Assembly: GCA_937893835.1 (NCBI GenBank)
Contig: CALCSS010000047.1
Span: 1 to 23,027 of the forward strand
Source of the DNA: an uncultured Fidelibacterota bacterium
GTDB lineage: Bacteria > Fidelibacterota > Marinisomatia > Marinisomatales > UBA1611
Direction of reading: 5' to 3'
Length of the DNA stretch: 23,027 nt
The position numbers and the translations under genes are program-made. The notes under the pieces were generated by a model. The model was not told the origin of the DNA. It saw only the letters and a program-made list of their open reading frames with translations, and made no database searches. Below, piece by piece: positions 1 to 8,060 of this stretch (position 1 is its first letter; every line of letters begins with the position of its first letter).

Positions 1-705
1 CGTCACGGTAGGTGGGTCGAATACCATGAAAATGGAAACATAGGATCTGAAAATAATTTTAAGGATGGGATCAAAGATGGTTCCTCAACTCAATGGTATG
101 CAGGTGGTGAGAGGTATTCTAAGGGTGAATACTTAAATGGAGAACGGATAGAGCCGTGGGAGTATTGGGAGCAGAGTGGGCGACCGATTGAATTTGCATG
201 CATTAAAACGAATTATGGTGAGATCATCATCAATTTATTTGATGATGAGTCACCGGTTCATGTGGAGAATTTCAAAGGACATGTGAACGCTGGATATTAT
301 AACGGTACCATCTTCCATCGGGTCATACCAAACTTTGTCATTCAGGGTGGAGACCCTAACAGCAGGATGACCAATCGCAAGATACACGGCAAAGGAGGAT
401 CGGCATCCTCTTTCCATGGAATTGGTGATAAAAAAGATCCCCTGTCATGGAGAGTCCCTGCTGAGTTCAATGATATGCGACATGAGAGGGGCACTCTGTC
501 CATGGCGAGAGGACAAGAAAAAGATAGCGCTGGTAGTCAATTTTTCATATGTGTCAAAGATTCTCCAGACCTTGATAATAGATACACGATCTTTGGAAAG
601 GTATTGGAAGGAATGAACATCGTCGATCAGATCGTCAATGTCCCTGTGGACAATAGGGATAATCCCATTGATAGGATAGAGATGGAGATCTACATCTGCA
701 ACTGA
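1..705 (+). CDS. MORN/YwqK-repeat plus cyclophilin-type peptidyl-prolyl isomerase fusion (5' partial)
   Basis: The reading frame is open from the first base of the window and runs to TGA at 703-705, so the true start lies upstream. The first ~60 codons encode MORN/YwqK-like repeats of the form GxWxxYxxNG...FxDGxxxG, beginning with RHGRWVEYHENG. From about nt 190 a cyclophilin domain follows. Its active-site signature FHRVIPNFVIQGGDP (catalytic Arg and Phe) is at about nt 313-357, with GSQFF and RYTIFGKV further on. Cyclophilins catalyse cis-trans isomerisation of peptidyl-prolyl bonds and assist folding. MORN_2 repeats are surface or protein-contact modules. The reading of a single fused polypeptide rests on the absence of any stop between the two parts. 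Starting the gene at the in-frame ATG at 262 would cut off the first beta strand of the cyclophilin fold (IKTNYGEIIINLF), so that start is unlikely. The N-terminal part and any signal peptide are outside the window. Confidence 0.88.
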   Translation, partial: RHGRWVEYHENGNIGSENNFKDGIKDGSSTQWYAGGERYSKGEYLNGERIEPWEYWEQSGRPIEFACIKTNYGEIIINLFDDESPVHVENFKGHVNAGYYNGTIFHRVIPNFVIQGGDPNSRMTNRKIHGKGGSASSFHGIGDKKDPLSWRVPAEFNDMRHERGTLSMARGQEKDSAGSQFFICVKDSPDLDNRYTIFGKVLEGMNIVDQIVNVPVDNRDNPIDRIEMEIYICN

Positions 706-749
706 GGCCATGTCATATTTTATACTCTTATGTCAGTATCATATTGAAT

Positions 750-775
750 CCCCACATTCGTGGGGTTTTTTGTTT
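750..775 (+). terminator. Rho-independent terminator after the cyclophilin fusion gene
   Basis: A perfect 6-bp stem CCCCAC/GTGGGG (750-755 and 760-765) closes an ATTC tetraloop and is followed directly by a T-rich run, TTTTTTGTTT (766-775). It lies 45 nt after the stop codon of the upstream gene. This is the clearest intrinsic terminator in the window and separates the first gene from the downstream series. Confidence 0.9.
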
Positions 776-822
776 CTGGCATAATAAGTAGATTATATCA
801 ATAAAATAAAATTAATGACATA

Positions 823-1641
823 ATGTTTACCGAACTCTTAGTCAACATAGGCGCGTCCGTGATCCTGCTTTTTTTTGGATTTCTCTTTGGAAAATTCAGG
901 GAAAGAAAATTACAGGGAGGAACAAACTTGGATGAGCATGAATTTTATCCATTTGATCTTGATGATAATAAAAATCTATTTTTTGACATTGAAAAATTTA
1001 AGACAGGTGTAGGCCATCTGCTTCGTAATCATGATAATACGGCTGCAAGGCAATTGATCTTGATAGGAGAACAAAATAATGTCCAAAATAATTTGAAGGG
1101 TTCAGATAGGAACGACTACACAAGGCTTTATCGAAAATATGATGGAGACAAGATCATTGATGATACAATAAAATTTCTAGATAACTATAAGCGGATCGTT
1201 CGTCTCATTGGAGATAGTTTTCCAGACACAGGCATGGAGATTCTCCTACACAATCTGACAAATCCGTCAAAAGCACTCTATCACATCAAGAATAACGTCA
1301 CGGGTAGAAATGTAGATGCCCCTGCGACAAACTTGGTGCATGACCTGAAAATGAGAGGTCTGCAAAATCAAGACAAGCTCAACTACGAACTCAATATTGG
1401 ATCGAGGAAATTTAAATGTACCACAATGCCCATCTACAGAGAAGGCTATGGTTTGGTTGGAGCCATTTGTATCAATGTGGACTATAACTATATTGATCAA
1501 GAGGTTAGAAAGGACCCGAATAAACTTGATTCTTTTTTGGATGCCATCCTAAAGACAGACATGGTCTTGGATGAGAATATCCTAAGTAAGAACGAATATG
1601 AAAGATCCCTGGCAGGGAAAAGACATTTCAAGGATGATTGA
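823..1641 (+). CDS. Membrane-anchored YheO-like PAS domain protein
   Basis: This 272-aa protein has one N-terminal transmembrane segment (about residues 8-24, very hydrophobic, followed by KFRERK), which places the rest in the cytoplasm. Residues ~120-225 resemble the YheO-like PAS domain (PAS_6). Visible hallmarks are the EILLHNLTNPSKALYHIKN segment (142-156 and flanks), the NVTGR turn at 158-162 and GLVGAICINVDYN at 210-222. In the YheO family this PAS domain normally precedes a helix-turn-helix DNA-binding domain; no such domain is visible in the remaining ~45 residues. It may therefore sense a ligand at the membrane without binding DNA directly. The region before it (40-120) is charged and unassigned. 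The preceding 117-nt gap holds a terminator and a weak promoter-like TTGTTT/TTATAT pair (770-798). The ligand and partner are unknown. Confidence 0.75.
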   Translation: MFTELLVNIGASVILLFFGFLFGKFRERKLQGGTNLDEHEFYPFDLDDNKNLFFDIEKFKTGVGHLLRNHDNTAARQLILIGEQNNVQNNLKGSDRNDYTRLYRKYDGDKIIDDTIKFLDNYKRIVRLIGDSFPDTGMEILLHNLTNPSKALYHIKNNVTGRNVDAPATNLVHDLKMRGLQNQDKLNYELNIGSRKFKCTTMPIYREGYGLVGAICINVDYNYIDQEVRKDPNKLDSFLDAILKTDMVLDENILSKNEYERSLAGKRHFKDD

Positions 1642-1688
1642 ACTCGGTCCTGTCTCAGTTCATTTAAATTAGGTCAGAGATAATTCAT

Positions 1689-2642
1689 ATGGATCTACAC
1701 CAAGAGATATTGGACGCTGTAGCTAGAGTAGAGCTTTTTGCAAGAAGAACCACAATGTCTCACTCGAGGTCATTCTCAAGGCTATTGGATGGTGAGGTGT
1801 ATTTTAAGTTGGAGAGCCAACAGGTCACAGGTTCATTCAAGGTAAGAGGGGCATTGAATAAGATCCTTGGTATGACCGATCTAGAAAAAGAGAGAGGTGT
1901 ATACTCTGCATCAACTGGCAATCATGGTGCGGCTGTTGCCTATGCATCTAGTAAGGCCAAGATCGATTGCAGCATATATGTCCCTGAGGGATCATCTGAT
2001 GCCAAATTATCAAATATGAAAAATTATGGAGCCAATATCACGATCTTTGGCAATGATTGTGTTGAGGCAGAGGCAAGGGCCAGAGAGGTCTCTAGCCAAG
2101 ATCAAGTGACATATGTGTCCCCTTATAATGATATTCAGGTCGTGGCCGGACAGGGAACCTTGGGCATGGAGATAGAATCCCAATCCGAGGAACTAGATGC
2201 TATTATAATATCAGTTGGAGGAGGAGGTCTTATGGCCGGAACAGCATCTTACCTGAGATCAGCATGGCCGAATATAAAGATCATTGGATGTTCTCCGGAG
2301 AATTCCGCTGTCATGATCCATTCCATGGAAGCGGGTGAGGTCTTGGAACTTGAGTCAACTCCTACTCTAAGTGATGGTACTGCAGGTGGAGTAGAAAAGA
2401 ATTCCATTACCTTTCCACTGTGCTGTAACCTGATAGATGATACGGTCCTAGTGACCGAAGATGAGATCAAAAATGCCATGGTCCTCTACATGCAGCATGA
2501 GCACCAACTCCTAGAAGGTGCTGCGGGAACAGCGGTCGCAGCATTATTGAAAATGAAAGATGAATTAAAGGGTAAAAAGGTGGCTGTTGTCATCTGTGGT
2601 GGAAACATTGGTCTAGATACTTTGAGACAGGTCATAAGTTGA
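1689..2642 (+). CDS. Serine/threonine dehydratase-like PLP enzyme (fold type II)
   Basis: This 317-aa protein has the whole catalytic core of the threonine ammonia-lyase / serine dehydratase / serine racemase family. The Schiff-base lysine is K51 in TGSFKVRGA. The substrate loop STGNHG is at residues 75-80. The glycine-rich phosphate-binding loop VGGGGLMAG is at 176-184, and the pyridine-nitrogen contact region is CGGNIG at 303-308. There is no C-terminal ACT regulatory domain, so the protein is like the short catabolic (TdcB-type) enzymes and serine racemases and unlike feedback-regulated IlvA. The likely reaction is deamination of L-threonine to 2-oxobutanoate or L-serine to pyruvate; racemase activity cannot be excluded from sequence. 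The ATG at 1689 starts just ahead of the expected N-terminal helix. The next gene follows after 9 nt. Confidence 0.9.
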   Translation: MDLHQEILDAVARVELFARRTTMSHSRSFSRLLDGEVYFKLESQQVTGSFKVRGALNKILGMTDLEKERGVYSASTGNHGAAVAYASSKAKIDCSIYVPEGSSDAKLSNMKNYGANITIFGNDCVEAEARAREVSSQDQVTYVSPYNDIQVVAGQGTLGMEIESQSEELDAIIISVGGGGLMAGTASYLRSAWPNIKIIGCSPENSAVMIHSMEAGEVLELESTPTLSDGTAGGVEKNSITFPLCCNLIDDTVLVTEDEIKNAMVLYMQHEHQLLEGAAGTAVAALLKMKDELKGKKVAVVICGGNIGLDTLRQVIS

Positions 2643-2651
2643 TGAAATGAG

Positions 2652-5600
2652 ATGAAAAGATATCTACTAGCGATATTCCTCTTTACTATTCTAGCATCAG
2701 AGGAAAGTAAATTTCTCCAATCACCTTACAGAGATAGATTCAAACAAGATCAAGTTGCAAAGATCGGTGATAATCCCTTTCCAACAAACCCGATGAGTGA
2801 TAGGGCGATCGGATATCTTCTTCAGGGCAAGGCCCAAACGGCCATATCAAACTATGGTAATATCATCAACTGGGATGAGCATCCCATGGGCATATGGAAT
2901 GGATATTCATATTTACCTTCTGTGGCTTTTTTGGCAGGAGTCCCTGGACATGAATATTCCAGTGATTTTACCTGGAACAATCTAGAGAACATTGTTGACG
3001 TTGATGGGATCACTCTCTATGGAGTATGGGAGTCAAGCGAGGCATATGACCGCTGGTTCAATGATGAAGATACCGTTTTCGTTGGCATCTTGTTCAACGC
3101 ACAAGACGATGATGGTATCTGGCAACCAGATAGCATTGCAAAAAAGGTATCGAAGGAGTTTTTTGATGCTCCCTATCAATGGTCCGTCGATCATGATCTT
3201 AAAAAGATAATCCTATCCTCATTTGGAGAGCTGGATCCCAATCGATCCAATGCAAGAATTGGATTTATCTATCCTTGGGCATTGAGACCAAAGTTAATTC
3301 GAAGAGAAGACCAATTTGATTTCTATAGTTATGGTGAGGATCTTGAGGAATGGACACAAGACGACGAGTATATGTATTATGGCTATAATGTTGCCGAGTC
3401 ATGGTTGTCAAGGATTCAGAACTCTCCCAATGGTGAATGGCATGCCTCCACGATGGCACGTGTCAATACACATAACACAAACGTCAAGAATGGTGACATC
3501 TTTGGTGATACTTACGTCACTGACCCGGGTGACACGTATCCGCTTTTGGCCCATAGCTCCTTCTCCGATACTTGGCCTGAACGTTATAATGAGAATATGG
3601 GAGTGAGTGAATCCTTTTGGCCGGGTTGGTGGTCGCAAGACTACAATATCAATCTTCCCGGTTGTTCCCAGTCAAGGAAAGACCCAGATTGCTGGGAGCA
3701 GGTCGAGGGTAGGTTCATATCTGACATGGAGGTGTATATGGAGTTTGATGATCGCTGGGCCCATCGTGGAAACAATGTCAATACCAATGATGATTATGAA
3801 CAGACAGGATATCCGATGGGATTGCGTGTCATGGCAGAGGCCCATTCATATGGCGTCTCCTATGCAGAGGATATTCTATTTGTTACGGTCAAGGTTCGTA
3901 ATGAGAGCGGGGATTGGTGTGCTGAGGATGAGAATGGAGAACCTATATATGATGATTTTGGCAACCAGAAATGTGGGGAGGGAATGGTGCTTCCAGATGG
4001 TACAAAGTTGAACCATGGAAAGGGATTCAACTATGAGGGTACCTCATTGGGGTTCTATTTTGATGCGGATGTCTTGGTAGGAGATGAGAGTGGGTATAAC
4101 GCTTCCTATCATACAAATGATGATGATTTTATGAAATACTATTGGGAGATCTTTGAATTGAACAATGAGAGAATGCTCATATCAATGGCAATGGTCGGTG
4201 ACTATGATGGATTTAGTGGTACCGCAGGATATTCAATGGATGGTGAGTCAGCACCGGGCAATGAATTCGGATTAGTGGCAACACAGCTCCTAGATTCACC
4301 TAAAGCGACAGACCCTGTGGACCTTGACCAGGATGGTACCATAGATATCTTCCCAGGCGAGCCATTGAAGATGACCGATTGGCATTGGTTTGACTGGTAT
4401 AGTAGACCAGGTGTTCCACAGATGGAGAGCAATAGCAGTAGTTGCTACACCGGCGCAGAGGGATGCCCACAAGCAAGAAATAAAGAAGAGATCATGTATA
4501 AGATCATGGCAGGTGACACGACCAACCTTAGTGACAATGAAAGGACATGGCATTTTCATACTCAAAATCCAGGCACAGATCTGGCATCTGAGTTAAACCC
4601 TCACTTTGATTCTCTAGAGGGTCTTCTTGAGGAGACAGCGTTCTTGCGTGACCCCGAGGGTCTAGATTGTTCGATCTTCCTGAGTTGTGGCCCATTCGAC
4701 CTTCCTGTTGGTCGTGAGGTCCCATTCTCTTTTTGCATAATATTTGGCCAAAATGAGGATGACCTGATCAACAATGCACGTTTTGCACAGGTCATGTATA
4801 ATTCAAGATACCAGGGCTTTACCCCACCAACAAGGCCTACTATTTACACAGAGACAGACACAGGGTCTGTGGATATATATTGGGATGAAGTTGCGGAAAA
4901 CACCACAGATGTATTGACAGGTTATTCAGATTTTGAAGGGTATAAGATATATAAGAGCACCGATGGAGGTTCTACATGGGGATCGGCCTCTGATCGGATC
5001 TATGATACAGATGGACTTTTCGTTGGCTGGCGCCCATACAAGCAGTTTGATCTTTCTGCCGAAGACGACTCGCTACATTGTATTTACTCAAATAAATATG
5101 ATTGTATTCGTTCTCAGCGTAGAGATCATGGGATAAGTGGGCCAGACCCGTATTTTCCCTGGTTCAATCTGGGCGATGATACGGGCATGGAGATGATAAG
5201 GTTGGATGAGTCAGAGTGGAGAGAGATAGATGGCGTGACATATAAATATTTATTCATTGATGATAATGTAGTGGACGGGATTGAGTATACGTATTCCATT
5301 GTGGCCTATGACATGGGTGTTGAGCCAACCTATGTCACGAGATTCATTCCAATAGGTGATGGTCAGTTTGAGACAGTGGTCGATACTAATTTTTCAAATC
5401 CAAATGAATGGGCCAACCCTGAAGGATACGCGTCCATTGAAAATTCCAAGGGAACCACGATACTTGATAGAAATTTTTCTCAGGCCTATCCAGGCATCCA
5501 GCCTCAACAGAACCTAGATAATGTAAAGGTTGTACCAAACCCATACTTCTCCAGATCAAGATTCAAGGAATCAGAATTTGAGAGAAGAATACGATTTACT

Positions 5601-5810
5601 AATCTACCAAGTAAGTGCAAGATCAGCATATTCACCATCGCTGGAGAATTGGTCTATCAATTGGAGCATGATGATGAGTCCTCTGGGAATTTATGGTGGG
5701 ACATGAGAACGGTCAATAACCAGGAGGTTGCACCAGGGCTGTACCTCTACCATATTGAAAATGAGACAGATAGTGATGAAAAAATTGGTAAGTTTGCAGT
5801 GATTAGATGA
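2652..5810 (+). CDS. Large exported protein with FnIII-like region and C-terminal T9SS/FlgD-type sorting domain
   Basis: This 1052-aa protein starts with a signal peptide (KRYLLAIFLFTILAS). The first ~720 residues are rich in Asp, Trp, Tyr and Gly and match no family I can name. They contain an EF-hand-like calcium loop, DLDQDGTID, at about 557-565. Residues ~725-925 read as a fibronectin-III-like beta domain (PTRPTIYTETDTGSVDIYWD, GYKIYKSTDGGSTW, then YTYSIVAYD). The last ~95 residues (from about 957) start with VKVVPNPYF and end with PGLYLYHIE...KIGKFAVIR, the pattern of FlgD-like/type A C-terminal sorting domains. In Bacteroidetes such domains direct proteins through the type IX secretion system to the surface. 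The protein is therefore likely surface-attached or released. Its ATG lies 9 nt after the dehydratase stop, so the two may be co-transcribed, but no functional link is evident. Confidence 0.85.
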   Translation: MKRYLLAIFLFTILASEESKFLQSPYRDRFKQDQVAKIGDNPFPTNPMSDRAIGYLLQGKAQTAISNYGNIINWDEHPMGIWNGYSYLPSVAFLAGVPGHEYSSDFTWNNLENIVDVDGITLYGVWESSEAYDRWFNDEDTVFVGILFNAQDDDGIWQPDSIAKKVSKEFFDAPYQWSVDHDLKKIILSSFGELDPNRSNARIGFIYPWALRPKLIRREDQFDFYSYGEDLEEWTQDDEYMYYGYNVAESWLSRIQNSPNGEWHASTMARVNTHNTNVKNGDIFGDTYVTDPGDTYPLLAHSSFSDTWPERYNENMGVSESFWPGWWSQDYNINLPGCSQSRKDPDCWEQVEGRFISDMEVYMEFDDRWAHRGNNVNTNDDYEQTGYPMGLRVMAEAHSYGVSYAEDILFVTVKVRNESGDWCAEDENGEPIYDDFGNQKCGEGMVLPDGTKLNHGKGFNYEGTSLGFYFDADVLVGDESGYNASYHTNDDDFMKYYWEIFELNNERMLISMAMVGDYDGFSGTAGYSMDGESAPGNEFGLVATQLLDSPKATDPVDLDQDGTIDIFPGEPLKMTDWHWFDWYSRPGVPQMESNSSSCYTGAEGCPQARNKEEIMYKIMAGDTTNLSDNERTWHFHTQNPGTDLASELNPHFDSLEGLLEETAFLRDPEGLDCSIFLSCGPFDLPVGREVPFSFCIIFGQNEDDLINNARFAQVMYNSRYQGFTPPTRPTIYTETDTGSVDIYWDEVAENTTDVLTGYSDFEGYKIYKSTDGGSTWGSASDRIYDTDGLFVGWRPYKQFDLSAEDDSLHCIYSNKYDCIRSQRRDHGISGPDPYFPWFNLGDDTGMEMIRLDESEWREIDGVTYKYLFIDDNVVDGIEYTYSIVAYDMGVEPTYVTRFIPIGDGQFETVVDTNFSNPNEWANPEGYASIENSKGTTILDRNFSQAYPGIQPQQNLDNVKVVPNPYFSRSRFKESEFERRIRFTNLPSKCKISIFTIAGELVYQLEHDDESSGNLWWDMRTVNNQEVAPGLYLYHIENETDSDEKIGKFAVIR

Positions 5811-5825
5811 CAATTTTGATTTTTC

Positions 5826-6251
5826 ATGGATATACCAAGATTTCACCTTGCATTTCCAGTACATGACCTTGAGATGGCAAGAGGTTTTTATGCTGACCTA
5901 CTAGGGTGTGGCATCGGTAGGCAATCAGATAAATGGATGGATTTTGACCTGTACGGACATCAGGTCGTGGCGCACCTCTCGCCCGAAGATTGTATAGTGA
6001 CAAAAAATAACGAGGTGGACGGTGACCAGGTACCATCACGACACTTTGGAGTGATACTGCCTTGGGACAAATGGGAAGAACTCTGTGAGACGATCAAAAA
6101 GAACGCTGTTGAATTCTTGATCGAGCCCAGAATAAGATTTAAAGATAGTCCAGGAGAACAAGGGACCTTCTTTATCGCTGATCCTAGTGGCAATGCTCTG
6201 GAGTTTAAGACATTTAAGAATGATGCTAACATTTTCAAAAGATTCGAATAG
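5826..6251 (+). CDS. VOC-superfamily (glyoxalase/dioxygenase fold) protein
   Basis: This 141-aa protein has the usual length of a single VOC protein with two beta-alpha-beta-beta-beta halves. The first half begins FHLAFPVHDLEMARGFYADLLG. The second contains HFGVIL, and the C-terminal FIADPSGNALEFKTF is the family signature. Candidate metal ligands are H7, H73 and E126. Members are divalent-metal lyases, dioxygenases or resistance proteins; the substrate cannot be read from this sequence. The gene follows the upstream stop by 15 nt, and its own stop is 2 nt before the start of the ferredoxin-cyclase-Rieske fusion. It is probably translated together with that gene and may supply a metabolite-handling step to the same unit. 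Confidence 0.85.
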   Translation: MDIPRFHLAFPVHDLEMARGFYADLLGCGIGRQSDKWMDFDLYGHQVVAHLSPEDCIVTKNNEVDGDQVPSRHFGVILPWDKWEELCETIKKNAVEFLIEPRIRFKDSPGEQGTFFIADPSGNALEFKTFKNDANIFKRFE

Positions 6252-6253
6252 TT

Positions 6254-7591
6254 ATGCCAAAGATAGATTTTTTACCAGACAATAAGATATATGAGTCAGA
6301 ACAGGGAGAAACGATACTCCGGACGGCTGCCAGGAATGGAATTCCTCATGTAAATGCCTGTGGCGGAGAGGGTAAGTGTACCACATGTAGATTGCTCATA
6401 CTAGAGGGGATTGAGAACTGCTCTCCTGAGACTGAGACAGAATTGTCCTTGAAGAGCAAGGTCCATACGACAGAGGAATTCAGATTGGCATGTCAGACCA
6501 CTGTGACCGGAGATATTGTCGTGCGTCGATTGGTCTTGAACAAGGAAGACATTGCATCTGTTTCTCAGGCGGGTGTCTCTGGTAGATTGGGCGAGACAAA
6601 GAAAATTGCGATTTTGTTCAGTGACATTAGAGGTTTTACACCATTCTCTGAAAAATTAACTCCCTATGATGTCGTATTCATATTAAATAGATATTTCAAC
6701 AGGATGGTCAGAGTTGTGGAAGAGAATCATGGAACAGTCGACAACTATATTGGGGATGGCATGGTGGCTATCTTTGGTTTGAATAATGAAGAACACCCTG
6801 TTCAACATGCGGTCAAAAGTGCCCTGGACATGTGTGCGGAGATGGATGATATGAAGCCCTACCTCAAGACGATGTACGGGCAAGACTTTGACATTGGTGT
6901 TGGCATTCATTGGGGAGAGGCTGTCGTTGGAGACATTGGCGCTGGAAGATCAAAGCGATTGACAGCCATCGGAGACGCAATGAACTTTGCAAGTCGAGTT
7001 GAGTCAGCAAATAAACAATTTCAGTCCCGTGTGCTGATATCCGAAGAGACTCATAATGAGATACAAGAGACCCTTGTCATAAAGGATTTCATGCGAACGA
7101 ATCTTCCAGGAATAGAAGGACGAGTTACCCTTTATGAGATCGAGGATATTGATTTTTCCTCCGACGAAGAAAAAGATAATGAAAGAATTGAGGAGGATGT
7201 CTTATGGACCAAATGTTCTGAGATAGAGACCTTTGAAGAAAACAAACAACAAGTATTCAAGATAAAGAGGGAAGACATTCTTATTGTCAATATAGATGAC
7301 TATTTTTTTGCATTGAATGACAAATGTCCTCATGCATATCTCAGTCTAGAAGGGAGTGACATTGATGTGCAAAATGAGACCATAGCTTGTCGTTGGCATA
7401 AAAGCGCATTTTGCTATAAGACCGGCGAAGTGAGAGAGTGGATGAAAATAAGTAATTTTCAAAAAATGCTTGGCAAGGTAGGACTAAACGCTGAGGCACA
7501 GGAAATTGCCAAGATGGAAAAGATCCCAGTTGATGTATACAGAACCAAAATACAGGATGGATTTATTTGGGTTGGAATGGAATCGGAGTAG
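6254..7591 (+). CDS. 2Fe-2S ferredoxin - class III nucleotidyl cyclase - Rieske triple-domain protein
   Basis: This 445-aa soluble protein has three modules. Residues 1-~95 are a plant/adrenodoxin-type [2Fe-2S] ferredoxin with cluster cysteines C36, C42, C45 and C80 (CGGEGKCTTC, then LAC). Residues ~113-297 are a class III adenylate/guanylate cyclase catalytic domain. Metal-binding aspartates are D124 (LFSDIRGFT) and D168 (IGDGM), and the transition-state pair is N244/R248 (GDAMNFASR). Residues ~318-443 are a Rieske domain with ligands C358/H360 (CPH) and C379/H382 (CRWH). The canonical purine-selecting Lys is replaced by N164, with T237 at the partner site. The protein should make a cyclic nucleotide under control of two iron-sulfur centres; that coupling is inferred. 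A C-terminus homologous to the next gene product, and the 2-nt gap to the VOC gene, tie the cluster together. No transmembrane segment is visible. Confidence 0.93.
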   Translation: MPKIDFLPDNKIYESEQGETILRTAARNGIPHVNACGGEGKCTTCRLLILEGIENCSPETETELSLKSKVHTTEEFRLACQTTVTGDIVVRRLVLNKEDIASVSQAGVSGRLGETKKIAILFSDIRGFTPFSEKLTPYDVVFILNRYFNRMVRVVEENHGTVDNYIGDGMVAIFGLNNEEHPVQHAVKSALDMCAEMDDMKPYLKTMYGQDFDIGVGIHWGEAVVGDIGAGRSKRLTAIGDAMNFASRVESANKQFQSRVLISEETHNEIQETLVIKDFMRTNLPGIEGRVTLYEIEDIDFSSDEEKDNERIEEDVLWTKCSEIETFEENKQQVFKIKREDILIVNIDDYFFALNDKCPHAYLSLEGSDIDVQNETIACRWHKSAFCYKTGEVREWMKISNFQKMLGKVGLNAEAQEIAKMEKIPVDVYRTKIQDGFIWVGMESE

Positions 7592-7604
7592 GAATAATTG
7601 AATT

Positions 7605-7610
7605 AAGGAG
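7605..7610 (+). promoter_or_regulatory. Shine-Dalgarno site for the free Rieske gene
   Basis: AAGGAG lies 6 nt before the ATG at 7617 but only 3 nt before the in-frame TTG at 7614. The spacing favours ATG 7617 as the start of the Rieske gene. Confidence 0.75.
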
Positions 7611-7616
7611 TGATTG

Positions 7617-8033
7617 ATGAGTGAACAAAACATTCAATGGACAAGACTAGCAGAAACAAAAAGTTTTGATGAAGATCCTGAGCAAATGATCAAGGTCAAG
7701 CGAGATGACATACTAGTTATCAAGGATAATGACAAGTTTCACGCCATTAACAATAGATGTCCACATTTGGGCCTGGCTTTGAATATGGGTGGATGTAATA
7801 AAAAGGACAAGACCATACACTGCAAATTTCATTCTAGTGATTTCTCATACGATACAGGTGAAGTAAAAGCATGGTTAAACGTAAAGGGATTTGAAAAATT
7901 CATGATGTGGTTATTTTCAAAGTTCGATCCAGATATGAAGAAGATGATGGTAATGGAGCCCACTCCACTTGAGACCTTTAGGACCAAGGTGGAGGATGAT
8001 CATGTGTGGGTCGGTATCGACCAGGGTGAATGA
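7617..8033 (+). CDS. Stand-alone Rieske [2Fe-2S] protein
   Basis: This ~138-aa protein is a small soluble Rieske ferredoxin-like protein. Cluster ligands are the CPH motif (C48, H50) and the CKFH motif (C69, H72), counted from ATG 7617, with the usual spacing of about 18 residues. It aligns along its whole length with the C-terminal domain of the upstream cyclase fusion. Shared features include the WTK/WTR start, CPH, C-x2-H, the SxxFxYxTGEVxxW stretch, an inserted helix, and the ending RTKxxDxxxWVG. The inserted helix is longer here and rich in Met and Phe (KFMMWLFSKF). The two Rieske copies therefore probably arose by duplication. It may be an electron partner or competitor for the fusion protein, or serve an oxygenase. 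It lacks the extra disulfide cysteines of bc1-type Rieske proteins. TTG at 7614 is an alternative start. Confidence 0.9.
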   Translation: MSEQNIQWTRLAETKSFDEDPEQMIKVKRDDILVIKDNDKFHAINNRCPHLGLALNMGGCNKKDKTIHCKFHSSDFSYDTGEVKAWLNVKGFEKFMMWLFSKFDPDMKKMMVMEPTPLETFRTKVEDDHVWVGIDQGE

Positions 8034-8060
8034 TAAAGCCCTGGACATTGAATTTATATT

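Noticed and set aside
3607..4011. 134-codon alternative frame on the + strand
   Set aside because: It lies wholly inside the 1052-aa exported protein in another frame and is rich in Met, Trp and Arg, as expected of a shadow frame.
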